Origin: an uncultured Pseudomonadota bacterium
GTDB taxonomy: Bacteria > Pseudomonadota > Gammaproteobacteria > Methylococcales > Methylomonadaceae
Reading direction: 5' to 3'
Length of the DNA: 33,850 nucleotides
NCBI GenBank assembly: GCA_903848905.1
Contig: CAINHP010000002.1
Location: forward strand, 1 to 33,850
A program made the position numbers and the translations under genes. The stretch's first letter is position 1. Every line of letters starts with the position of its first letter. Under the pieces are notes generated by a model. That model did not search any database and had not been told where the DNA came from. It was given only the letters and a program-made list of their open reading frames with translations. This document shows, one piece after another, positions 18,653-26,631 of the stretch.

Positions 18653-18954
18653 TGTAATTGAATACCCGTATCTTTATCGATGCCATAAATAGGAAGTATG
18701 TTAGTATTTTCTAAACGGAGTACGACATCAATTCTTTGCTCACCCAGTTCAGAATGAAGTGAACGCAAAAAGTGTAATTTTGCCATGGCGATCAGTGAAA
18801 TGTCTTGATTTTCGGGTTCGATATAAAGATCAATGTCGCCGCCACGTTTTGTATCATCCACACGCGAACCAAATAATCAAACATGCGTCATCTCACCGAA
18901 ATAGAGACGCGCCCTTTCGCAAATGGTTTGCTGTTGAAAATACGTTAAACGCAT
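18649..18954 (-). pseudogene. MNT-type minimal nucleotidyltransferase with premature TGA
   Basis: The 102-codon frame starts with ATG at 18954 and is intact apart from TGA at codon 26 (18877-18879), just before the nucleotide-binding LFGSRVDDTKRGGDIDL motif. One base change (TGA from TGG) explains the stop, since Trp is common before LFGS in this family. The rest, with its aspartates (GGDID) and the RIDVVL segment, is well conserved. Proteins of this kind pair with HEPN RNases as antitoxins that modify the toxin. The partner follows with an ATGA overlap and is also broken. Confidence 0.8.
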
Positions 18955-18994
18955 CTGGCTATTCTCTCTGTTGAATGTACTTTTAGACTACAAT

Positions 18995-19120
18995 TTAAGC
19001 AAAAACCAACTTAATCAGCATAACATATGATATTGCAATTAATCCTAAAAATGCTCGATTCTTTATTTTTGTATTCTGCATATCTTGTTGCATCATTGAA
19101 AGTTGGGTAATTATTTGCAT
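18995..19120 (-). CDS. Possible 41-residue membrane peptide
   Basis: A short frame from ATG at 19120 to TAA at 18995-18997 encodes a Met/Gln-rich start (MQIITQLSMMQQDMQ) and one hydrophobic helix near residues 28-41. It lies 40 nt upstream of the broken nucleotidyltransferase on the same strand. No Shine-Dalgarno sequence is visible and I know no homologue, so it may be chance. Confidence 0.25.
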   Translation of the reverse strand: MQIITQLSMMQQDMQNTKIKNRAFLGLIAISYVMLIKLVFA

Positions 19121-19230
19121 TTAAGAATCTTTTATTTTTAATTCCGTTTGCAATATTCTTGCATAAAGTGATTTATTGGTAACTGCTCAATTTACACCAA
19201 AATAAATCTTTCCTTTTTACTTTTTTCATT

Positions 19231-19256
19231 TAAATTATTAACTGCTTGGTCGATAA
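19231..19256 (+). promoter_or_regulatory. Candidate sigma-28 (FliA) promoter of the chemoreceptor
   Basis: TAAATTAT at 19231-19238 and GTCGATAA at 19249-19256 resemble the flagellar sigma-28 consensus (TAAAGTTT, N11, GCCGATAA). The -10 box matches at 7 of 8 positions and the -35 box at 6 of 8, with a 10-nt spacer instead of 11. The start codon lies about 60 nt beyond the expected start site. Placement before a chemotaxis gene supports the call. Confidence 0.5.
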
Positions 19257-19323
19257 CGCTGTTTCCTAGAATCTAAAATTAAACGTTTTTTTCCACAAAT
19301 TTAAAAATTTTCGGTGATTTATT

Positions 19324-21240
19324 ATGGCTCTTATCAAAAAATCCTCGAGCGCTCCTATAACAAAAAATACAGAACGCTCAGACTCCGCTGAAACCCTTCG
19401 TAATGTAGAAGTTCAACGCAAAAAAGCGAGAACACTCGCAAAACAACAACAGGCCGCAGAACGTATTGCTGCAGCCACAGGTCAATTATCCTCGGGTATC
19501 AATGAAGCGGCGTCTGCAGCTGAAGAACTACGTCGCGCCTCGGATCAAATTGCAGCAGGCGCTGAAGAGGCATCAGGTGCTGCAGAAGAATCTACCGTTG
19601 CATTAAAGCAGGTAGTTAGTGCAATTGGTCGTCAACTGCAAAATGCAGAAACCTCCCAAACAAAAGGCGATAATGCTTACAATTTAATTGCCCGTGTTAA
19701 TACGGATATCAATGAATTGATTAAAAATGTCGGTCAAGCGGCTAGACGTCAAGCCTTATCAGTTGATATGGTTATTGAGTTGGAAAATCAAGCCGCGAAC
19801 ATTGGTGACATTGTGAAAGCGGTTGCGCGTATTGCCGATCAAACGAATTTATTAGCATTGAATGCTGCCATTGAAGCCGCGCGTGCAGGTCAGCACGGTA
19901 AAGGCTTTGCGGTAGTGGCTGATGAAGTACGCACATTAGCGGAAACCTCTGAAAAAAGTGCAAAACAAATTCAGGAATTAGTGGCGCAAATTCAAGGTGA
20001 AGTGAAAGTGATTGCTGAAGGGATTAATACGTCAGCGAAAACGGTGGAAGTCGAAGTTGAAAACGGTCGTCTGATTACCGAGCAACTCGAAAAAATTCGC
20101 GGGATTAGTATTGAAGTGGTTAATGGTATTCGTGATATTGCTACGGGTGCACAGCAATCAGTGACCGCGTCACAGCAGGCACTTATTGGCTCAGAAGCCA
20201 TTGCCGCAGCCGCTGAAGAGCAATCGGCCGCCGCTGAAGAAACCAGTAAAACCATTGATGAACAAGCACGTGCGCTTTCTGAATGTGAGCAACTTGCACA
20301 AAGTTTATCTGAGCTTGCTGAAGATTTGAAAACCTCAACTGATGTTGCTAAAAGTGCTGAAGAGGTTGCCTCTTCTGCAGAGGAATTATCCTCAGCGGTG
20401 CAAGAAATTAACCGTTCAGGTTCACAAATTATGGAGGCGATTAATCAAATTCGTGAAGGTGCTCGCTCACAAGCGTCGGCTACTGAAGAATCGGTTTCTG
20501 CGTTGACACAAATTCAAAAAGGCTTAGAAATTGCCCAAGAGCGCGGAACCAAAAGTTTAGATGCGGTGCGTGAAATTCAAGATTCGCTAACAACCAATAA
20601 AAAATTGGTGGACTCACTGATTAATGGTATTGGTAATTCGATGTCGAGTACACAAGACAGCATCAAACGTGTGACGGATTTAGAATTATTGTCACGTCGA
20701 ATTGATAAAATTGTGGATGCGATTGCAACCGTGTCTATTCAAACCAATATGCTTGCCGTGAACGGTTCGATTGAGGCGGCTCGCGCAGGTGAATTTGGTA
20801 AAGGCTTTGTGGTCGTTGCCACGGATATTCGTAATTTAGCACATGATTCAGCTGAAAATGCAGATCGCATTAAAGATTTAGTTAAAGCCGTACAAGATCA
20901 AATTGGCGTTGTCGGCAAAGATTTAGCTGAAATCGTTGTCAGTGCACAAACTGAAGTCGAAAAATCAAAATTGAGTACCAATAATTTACAAATTATTGAA
21001 ACAGATGTGTCGGAAATTGAGAAAGGCGCTGCGGAAATTTTAGCGGTGTCAGACGAAATTGCAGCGGCCATCAATCAAGTGAAAACGGGTGTGGATCAAA
21101 TTTCAGCCGCCGCGCAAGAAGCTGAAAAAGCGGCATCAGAAGCCGCTGCAGCGGCAACACAGCAATCACAAGGTGCTGAAGAATTGGCCACAGCAATTGA
21201 GGAAATTGCATCATTAGCGGATGAATTGCAAAGTGCGTAA
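19324..21240 (+). CDS. Cytoplasmic chemoreceptor with two tandem MCP signalling domains
   Basis: A soluble 638-residue coiled-coil protein with no membrane helix and no recognisable ligand domain. It carries two complete MCP hairpin tips: residues 171-206 ([17 protein letters not shown]...[13 protein letters not shown]) and 471-506 ([17 protein letters not shown]...[13 protein letters not shown]). The same motif positions recur at an offset of exactly 300 residues, including EES at 88-90 and 388-390, so the two halves are an ancient internal duplication. The second tip has diverged. MCP tips bind CheW and CheA. The architecture recalls DosM, the double-tip receptor of cytoplasmic arrays in Vibrio cholerae. 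It is followed 30 nt later by a triple CheW protein and is possibly transcribed from a sigma-28 promoter. Confidence 0.93.
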   Translation: MALIKKSSSAPITKNTERSDSAETLRNVEVQRKKARTLAKQQQAAERIAAATGQLSSGINEAASAAEELRRASDQIAAGAEEASGAAEESTVALKQVVSAIGRQLQNAETSQTKGDNAYNLIARVNTDINELIKNVGQAARRQALSVDMVIELENQAANIGDIVKAVARIADQTNLLALNAAIEAARAGQHGKGFAVVADEVRTLAETSEKSAKQIQELVAQIQGEVKVIAEGINTSAKTVEVEVENGRLITEQLEKIRGISIEVVNGIRDIATGAQQSVTASQQALIGSEAIAAAAEEQSAAAEETSKTIDEQARALSECEQLAQSLSELAEDLKTSTDVAKSAEEVASSAEELSSAVQEINRSGSQIMEAINQIREGARSQASATEESVSALTQIQKGLEIAQERGTKSLDAVREIQDSLTTNKKLVDSLINGIGNSMSSTQDSIKRVTDLELLSRRIDKIVDAIATVSIQTNMLAVNGSIEAARAGEFGKGFVVVATDIRNLAHDSAENADRIKDLVKAVQDQIGVVGKDLAEIVVSAQTEVEKSKLSTNNLQIIETDVSEIEKGAAEILAVSDEIAAAINQVKTGVDQISAAAQEAEKAASEAAAAATQQSQGAEELATAIEEIASLADELQSA

Positions 21241-21270
21241 GCCTTGCAGCTCAATCTTTAGGAGATTGTT

Positions 21271-22878
21271 ATGACTAACGAGAATCTAAACGATCAGCCC
21301 GATTTTGAGCCGGTCGAAGATTTAGCACAGGCGTTGCCCGAAAGTGAGGAGCCATCATTCGATGAGTTGCAAGCTGAATTGCTAACTGAAGAATCGAATG
21401 TACAGCAATTCGTGACGTTTTATGCAGGCGGTGAAACCTTTGCTGTCGACATGGCGCCTGTACAAGAAATTATTCGTGTGCCTACCGTTGTGCGTGTCCC
21501 CCTTGTGCCTGATACGCTTGAAGGATTAGCGAATTTGCGTGGCAAAGTGTTGCCGATTATTTCATTGCGTCGTGTGTTTGGTTTTCCAGAACAAGAGTAT
21601 AACGACGCAACGCGCGCCATTGTGATTGATTTAGGCCAGCCTTTAGGGTTTGTAGTTGATCATGTGGCAAGTGTGGTTGGCGTTGAAATTAATAAAGTAC
21701 AAGATGTGACTTCAATTGGTGGCGTCGTGAATACCGAATTTTTGGCTGGACTGCTCAAAGATGTGGGTGGTGTATCCATGACCATGATTGTGGATTTTGC
21801 ACGATTAATTGCGCATGAGTTTTCGGATATTGCGCAAGCATCGAGTAATACGTCTGCAATGCGAAGTTTGACAGGGCAAGATGAGACGGTTGATGAAGGC
21901 TTTAGCGATGAACTGCATTTAGTGAGTTTTAGCGTGGCTGAGCAAGAGTACGCCATTGATATTCAAGACGTGCAGGAAATTGTCCAAATTCCCGATCAAA
22001 TTATCCATGTACCGCATTCGGATTCACACGTTTTAGGGGTGATGACGCTGCGTCAACGTATGTTGCCGCTCGTCAGTTTACGTCGAATGTTTGCGCTGCC
22101 TTTCCAAGAGGTGGATGAGAGTAGCCGTATTGTGGTGATTTCTGTAGGTAATGCGGCTGTAGGTGTTGTCATGGATACGGTCAACGAAGTCTTGCGCGTA
22201 TCAAAAAACGATGTCAGCGTGATGCCAGCCATGTTAGCGCGAGATGGCGATTTGTCTGAAATTAGCGAAATTTGTCGTTTAGATAATGGTAAACGCTTAG
22301 TGTCGATTATTTCAGCAGATAATATGTTCCGACATCAGGCCGTGCAAGAGGCATTGGGGGCTATTGACGGGAAAGGTGATGAGATGGAGCATCACGATGC
22401 GGCACGGGATGCAATTGAAGACGATGAACAAATGGTGGTTTTTCGTTTAGGAACTGAAGAATATGGCGTGCCTATTGAAAGCGTTCAAGAAATTGTGCGT
22501 GTGCCAGAGGAATTAACGCATGTTCCTAAAACACCTGCATTTGTGGAAGGGGTGATGAATTTACGTGGTAGTGTCTTGCCGGTTGTAGATCAACGTTTGC
22601 GTTTAAATTTACCCAGTTTGGCGCGCTGTGAGCAGCAACGGATTATGGTGTTTTTATTTGATGAATTGCGCACGGGCTTTATTGTGGATTCGGTGGCGGA
22701 AGTGCTTAAAATTCCGCGCTCGGCTATTGAACCTGCGCCACATTTATCAGTGAGTCAAGCGCATTTGATTTCGCGCGTGGCGAATTTAGAAAAACAAAAA
22801 CGATTAATTTTGTTAATTGATCCAACGCATTTACTGGAATCAAAAGATTTGAAAACGTTAAATGCGATGAATGTCTAA
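21271..22878 (+). CDS. Triple-domain CheW adaptor protein
   Basis: CheW couples chemoreceptors to the kinase CheA. This 535-residue protein has an acidic N-terminal tail (1-44) and three CheW domains in a row: about 45-182, 214-352 and 387-523. Each shows the FAVD/YAID/YGVP strand, a VQEI(I/V) helix, GLANLRGKVLP-like segment (second copy GVMTLRQRMLP, third GVMNLRGSVLP) and a closing GFVVDHV-type strand. Domain 2 has Gln in place of Gly in the NLRG turn, so its receptor or CheA binding may differ. Linkers of about 30 residues are acidic. The gene follows the double MCP gene with an AGGAG ribosome site and is surely in the same operon. No CheA, CheB, CheR or CheY lies in the window. Confidence 0.93.
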   Translation: MTNENLNDQPDFEPVEDLAQALPESEEPSFDELQAELLTEESNVQQFVTFYAGGETFAVDMAPVQEIIRVPTVVRVPLVPDTLEGLANLRGKVLPIISLRRVFGFPEQEYNDATRAIVIDLGQPLGFVVDHVASVVGVEINKVQDVTSIGGVVNTEFLAGLLKDVGGVSMTMIVDFARLIAHEFSDIAQASSNTSAMRSLTGQDETVDEGFSDELHLVSFSVAEQEYAIDIQDVQEIVQIPDQIIHVPHSDSHVLGVMTLRQRMLPLVSLRRMFALPFQEVDESSRIVVISVGNAAVGVVMDTVNEVLRVSKNDVSVMPAMLARDGDLSEISEICRLDNGKRLVSIISADNMFRHQAVQEALGAIDGKGDEMEHHDAARDAIEDDEQMVVFRLGTEEYGVPIESVQEIVRVPEELTHVPKTPAFVEGVMNLRGSVLPVVDQRLRLNLPSLARCEQQRIMVFLFDELRTGFIVDSVAEVLKIPRSAIEPAPHLSVSQAHLISRVANLEKQKRLILLIDPTHLLESKDLKTLNAMNV

Positions 22879-22888
22879 ATAAGGAAGT

Positions 22889-22914
22889 AGGGGCGGATTC
22901 ATTTCGCCCCTTAT
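22889..22914 (+). terminator. Probable terminator after the triple CheW gene
   Basis: A GC-rich 7-bp stem (22889-22895 with 22905-22911) with a 9-nt loop lies 10 nt after the stop codon. The T-tail is short and broken, so termination may be partial. Confidence 0.5.
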
Positions 22915-23151
22915 GACTTGATTAATTTATCCGCCAAGTTACGCCGTATGTTTGAAAAACCCTCCAAAAAATTCTCCGACTGGTAAAAATCAGTTTTTGT
23001 CGTTATCCCGATTATCGTTAAGCATTCTTCCAAGTGATTAGTTTGTCTATCTGTGTATGGAAATTAAATTTGGATATTTGTAATAAGTATCCGACAATTA
23101 ATGGCATTTTTTAAATAATGCTTAATTTCAAATTTACTTTCATGGATAGTT

Positions 23152-25197
23152 ATGCTTATTCGCCTAATCAGTTGTATTTTGTTAACGCATTTTTCTGTCG
23201 TAATGGCGGATACGTTAGATGTGGCTAAAATTCATAAAGCGTCCATTTCATTAACGTCTCATTTAGGTATTTTGGAAGATAAGGACCAAACGCTTACATT
23301 CGAAGAGATACAAAAAGAGCCTGTCCAATTCAAAACGAATTTGCCAGCAAGTGAAGCAATCAATTTATCTTATACTGCATCAGCATTTTGGTTAAGGTTC
23401 AATTTCGATAATAGCAGTAACGAGTCAATTGAAAAAGTCATTGAGATTAATCAATCTTTGCTAGAAAACGTGGATTTTTATTGGCAAACTCAAGGTAAAA
23501 CCATCAAAACGATTCACACGGGTTATGCCCACCCTTTTCAGAATCGCGCCTATAAAACCCGAGTATTCGCTTTTCCCTTGATGCTCAAGCCGCATAGTCA
23601 AAATGTTATCTATATAAGAGTTGCTTCACCTAACGCAATGAATATTCCTGTTCGATTATGGAATTTAGAGGAATTTCAAATCAAAGATCGCAATGCGCAT
23701 GTCTTTCAAGGTGTTTATTTTGGCATTTTGTTTGCCATTGCCATTTTTAGTTTAGCGATGGCAATGGTGTTGAAAGAGCTTGATTACGTTATTTACGTGT
23801 GTATTATTTTTTCGATTGCAATAAGTTTTATGTCGTTTCGAGGGTTGGGAACAGAACTTATTTGGCAAGATGCACCTGAATTCACAAAAGTGGGCACGTT
23901 ATTGTTTTCGTCTTTTGCGGCGATGGCGCAATTATTTTTTATTCGGCGAATATTGGATGTACGAACATTGATTCCAGGACTCGAGTACATTATGACGGGC
24001 GTGATGTTTTTGCTGTTATGTATTTCAATAGGTGTTGTATTGAATTTCACTATGACAGCCAAATATTCATCATTCGTATTAGTGGGTTATGAAATTTTTA
24101 TATTAGGGATTAGTTTCATTGGTGTTCTAAAACAAAGACGCAGTGCTCGATTCTTATTTGTGGGTTTATTGATGCTCACCATTGGTTTTATAACCTCTAT
24201 TCTCTATGCACTAGGATTTCTTCCCAGTAATACGTTTACGATGTATAGCTCTCAAATAGGGTCTGCACTGGAGTTATTGATTTTTACATTACTGCTAACG
24301 GATCGCTATCAGTTGATCCATTTGGAAAAATTGCAAAGCGATAGAAATTTAGAAGAAACAAATCTGCTTTTGCTAGCTGAAATCGAAGAACGTAAAGACA
24401 GTGAAAAGCGTCAAGTCGCATTAACCCATCAACTTAATCAAATGCAGAAGTTGGAGAGTATTGGGCGATTAACCTCGGGTATTTCACATGATTTTAATAA
24501 TCTCTTGATGGCAATATCGGGCTATAACGACTTGAATAAACTCTCAGCGAAAGATTTGACCCCAAGTCCGCTTATTGACGTTGAAAATATTAAAAATGAG
24601 TTATTGGATAATTCAAAACAAATTGATATTGCTTGCTACAAAGCTAAAAAGTTAATTGCTCAAATGCTGAGTTATTGCCGCCGCGATCAAAGTGAAGTCG
24701 TCGAAAATCCGGTATTTAATGTCAATAATGAAATACATGAATCGCTAGATATGATTCGTAAAATGATTCCAAGTACTATTCAATTTGAGCTCAATCTTTC
24801 TGATAAAGTCATTGCCTTGCAGCAACTTGATGAATCAAAATTTAATCAAATTATTGTCAATTTATGCGTCAATGCTTCACACGCTATTGCCTTCGCGAAG
24901 GGGACGATTCAATTTTACACAGGACAGACACAATTAAAAGGGGTGTGCAGCTGTTGTCAAAAACATTTTGATGGCAATTTTGTGGAGGTTCGCGTTTCTG
25001 ATAATGGATCGGGCATTGATCCTGTCGTCGTAAAACGTATTTTCGAGCCGTTTTATACGACTAAAGAGGTGGGTGAAGGGACGGGTTTAGGCTTATCAGT
25101 GATTGCTGGTATTGTACATAATGCGAATGGCTACATTTTACTCGAAAGCGAAGTAGGCGTAGGCACCACATTTAGATTGCTCTTTGCTTATCAATAA
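23152..25197 (+). CDS. 7TMR-DISM sensor histidine kinase
   Basis: Inner-membrane kinase of 681 residues. It has a signal peptide (1-19), a periplasmic DISMED2-type beta domain (about 25-175, with the SAFWLRF segment), seven transmembrane helices (about 185-385), a coiled coil (390-435), a HisKA domain with phospho-acceptor His446 in HDFNN, and an ATPase domain with N box (NLCVNASHA), DNGSGI, FEPFYTTK and GEGTGLGL. A CSCCxKH cluster (Cys599, 601, 602) sits between the N box and the G1 box. The 7TMR-DISM module is thought to sense carbohydrate or other small ligands. There is no receiver domain in cis and no regulator next door. Confidence 0.9.
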   Translation: MLIRLISCILLTHFSVVMADTLDVAKIHKASISLTSHLGILEDKDQTLTFEEIQKEPVQFKTNLPASEAINLSYTASAFWLRFNFDNSSNESIEKVIEINQSLLENVDFYWQTQGKTIKTIHTGYAHPFQNRAYKTRVFAFPLMLKPHSQNVIYIRVASPNAMNIPVRLWNLEEFQIKDRNAHVFQGVYFGILFAIAIFSLAMAMVLKELDYVIYVCIIFSIAISFMSFRGLGTELIWQDAPEFTKVGTLLFSSFAAMAQLFFIRRILDVRTLIPGLEYIMTGVMFLLLCISIGVVLNFTMTAKYSSFVLVGYEIFILGISFIGVLKQRRSARFLFVGLLMLTIGFITSILYALGFLPSNTFTMYSSQIGSALELLIFTLLLTDRYQLIHLEKLQSDRNLEETNLLLLAEIEERKDSEKRQVALTHQLNQMQKLESIGRLTSGISHDFNNLLMAISGYNDLNKLSAKDLTPSPLIDVENIKNELLDNSKQIDIACYKAKKLIAQMLSYCRRDQSEVVENPVFNVNNEIHESLDMIRKMIPSTIQFELNLSDKVIALQQLDESKFNQIIVNLCVNASHAIAFAKGTIQFYTGQTQLKGVCSCCQKHFDGNFVEVRVSDNGSGIDPVVVKRIFEPFYTTKEVGEGTGLGLSVIAGIVHNANGYILLESEVGVGTTFRLLFAYQ

Positions 25198-25277
25198 GAA
25201 TACAAGTGTTTCATTATTTGAAGAAATACGTGATGAGCTGAAAAATCGTACACTAACATTTTTTTGAAAAAAAAACA

Positions 25278-25318
25278 GCTATATACGGTAAAATAAAATT
25301 CAATTAACCGTATATAGC
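25278..25318. terminator. Bidirectional terminator between the DISM kinase and the cysteine repeat protein
   Basis: A perfect 12-bp inverted repeat (25278-25289 with 25307-25318) with a 17-nt A-rich loop. On the minus strand it is followed by a run of nine Ts interrupted only by the flanking base (25277-25267 region), so it ends the minus-strand gene strongly. The plus-strand tail is weaker. Confidence 0.8.
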
Positions 25319-25346
25319 CTTGTTTTATACACTATTCAAATCAGAC

Positions 25347-25790
25347 TTACTTCATATCCACGTAGTTGCTTGATTTGAATTTTGAGCCTTTGACTTGGCA
25401 TTGCAGAATGGCTTCATTCCACGTTGTACCCGCATGAATTTGTTTTTGGAAACAAGAAATGGTTTGATCGGAATCATTTGTTCCCGAGCATAAACGCAGT
25501 GCATTTTCCCATTCCCATTTGTCGCCTTCACCCCATTTGACATGACCGTTCATGACTTTGTCAAAGCATTCACCGGGTTCTTTGGCAACGGTGGTGCCGT
25601 TGCATAGCTTGGTAATATTGTTTTTTTCCCACTTGGTGTGGCCACTGCTATCCCAAGCGACTTTATCTTGAATGTGTTTTGCACAGTCCGCTTCATGTTC
25701 ATTTGCCATGGCTGGACTCATATGCAATGCGGTAAGAAAACCTAAAATTGAAATAGATTTTAAAATTGTTTTTGGATTAATTGCGACCAT
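25347..25790 (-). CDS. Secreted protein with three cysteine/tryptophan repeats
   Basis: The 147-residue protein has a signal peptide with cleavage near AMA-Asn30 and six cysteines at 36, 63, 75, 101, 113 and 131. These form three repeats, each of the form C-x(17-27)-C with Trp in the middle and Leu-Cys-(N/S)-Gly-Thr at the end of the first two (KLCNGT, RLCSGT); the third is shorter and ends LQC. The cysteines probably form one disulfide per repeat. I know no function; it is presumably periplasmic or released. A TATAAT box and a GGGGAAG ribosome site lie just before the ATG, and a strong terminator follows. It is flanked on both sides by sensor kinase genes on the opposite strand. Confidence 0.7.
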   Translation of the reverse strand: MVAINPKTILKSISILGFLTALHMSPAMANEHEADCAKHIQDKVAWDSSGHTKWEKNNITKLCNGTTVAKEPGECFDKVMNGHVKWGEGDKWEWENALRLCSGTNDSDQTISCFQKQIHAGTTWNEAILQCQVKGSKFKSSNYVDMK

Positions 25791-25835
25791 TATCTTCCCC
25801 TGAATATTATAGTTTTTTGATTCATAAAGTAAAAA
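25790..25835 (-). promoter_or_regulatory. Promoter and ribosome site of the cysteine repeat protein
   Basis: On the minus strand TATAAT lies at 25811-25806 with TTTACT 16 nt upstream. The expected start site leaves a leader of about 10 nt, just long enough for part of the GGGGAAG ribosome site before ATG at 25790. Confidence 0.45.
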
Positions 25836-26049
25836 ATAACCAACTGCGGAGCTAGGTTATCACCAGTCGTAATTTGTTGTCAATTAAAAAAGATATCCAA
25901 CGAAAGCAGGAGCTCTATTTGCCGTTTATTTAGTGGGGTAGGGGCATTGATTGAGCGCGGTATTGGCTGCTTGAGAGGCGGTATTAAAATTTTTTAGTGA
26001 AAAATAAAAAAATGATTAGTATTAACTGATTTTATGTGGTAAATTTAAA

Positions 26050-26357
26050 TCGAACAGAAAGTTTGGACTTCTGCTAATGTAATTTTGAAGTTTTTTTTCT
26101 GTGTATGGTTGTTAGCGGCTACATGTTTGTTTCGTGTTCTTGTAGATGAGTTAACACTGTTTTGCGTACTGTTACAGACAGCTTAGATTTTTCTTCTGTA
26201 TTTTCCTCTTTGTAGATGGATGTTGAAGTTAGTTTTTGGTTGCCGCCGCAAAGGTGGCTTTTTAGAAGTATAATTTGTGTAATGTTCAATTCTCAATTGA
26301 AGTATATATTTTAACTCTAATGCGCAAAAGAAAGCCGCCTAATAAGCGGCTTTTTTT
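26050..26357 (+). ncRNA. Possible small RNA region ending in a strong terminator
   Basis: No ORF covers this stretch, yet a textbook terminator (stem 26331-26338 with 26346-26353, 7-nt loop, seven Ts) ends it, and a weaker one (26242-26247 with 26253-26258, five Ts) lies inside. This fits one or two short non-coding transcripts. The start is not defined; I recognise no known RNA family. Confidence 0.25.
26331..26357 (+). terminator. Orphan rho-independent terminator
   Basis: An 8-bp perfect stem (26331-26338 with 26346-26353), 7-nt loop and T7 tract, with no plus-strand gene in the preceding 1.1 kb. Confidence 0.75.
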
Positions 26358-26631
26358 ATTGCCTAAAATAACATATCTCCGCTGATTTTCCTGAGTGAAT
26401 TTATTTAAATTTAAGATAAATAATAAGATTCTCAAATTCAAAATCATTCAAACTAAATTACTCTAATCTAGATGTTGATCTCACTATTTCATGACATTTC
26501 TTTTTTATGAATTGTTTGAAATGTCGAAGACATATTTTTATTAAAAATAAATTGGTTTTTCGTGAGGCTAAAATTGTTGACAAATATTTTAGGTGTTTGC
26601 AAACTATGGATAAAATGACTTAAGGGCTGTT

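Larger units (their letters stand above)
18955..19323. other. Intergenic region upstream of the double chemoreceptor
   Basis: This 369-bp AT-rich stretch holds a possible 41-residue frame on the minus strand and, on the plus strand, a sigma-28-like promoter. I see nothing else in it. Confidence 0.5.
25836..26631. other. Long non-coding stretch with terminator-like hairpins
   Basis: About 800 bp with no convincing coding frame. It holds two hairpins with T-tails at about 26242-26263 and 26331-26357, and an 8-bp inverted repeat at 26493-26500 with 26518-26525. The hairpins have no gene upstream to end on the plus strand, so an RNA-coding unit is possible. A perfect TTGACA (26577-26582) lies 50 bp before the next kinase, but I cannot find a well-spaced -10 box. 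The remaining sequence is AT-rich without visible structure. Confidence 0.5.

Noticed and set aside
18877-18879. TGA in the nucleotidyltransferase frame as a recoded Trp or selenocysteine codon
   Set aside because: The partner gene also has a TAA, which recoding would not explain, and no other gene in the window needs TGA as sense. Decay is simpler.
18197-18954. Mobile element as the cause of the broken genes
   Set aside because: No transposase, terminal inverted repeat or target duplication is visible; the damage is single-codon.
26242-26263. Known structural RNA (tmRNA, SRP RNA, 6S, RNase P)
   Set aside because: I could not find the conserved cores of any of these in the surrounding sequence.
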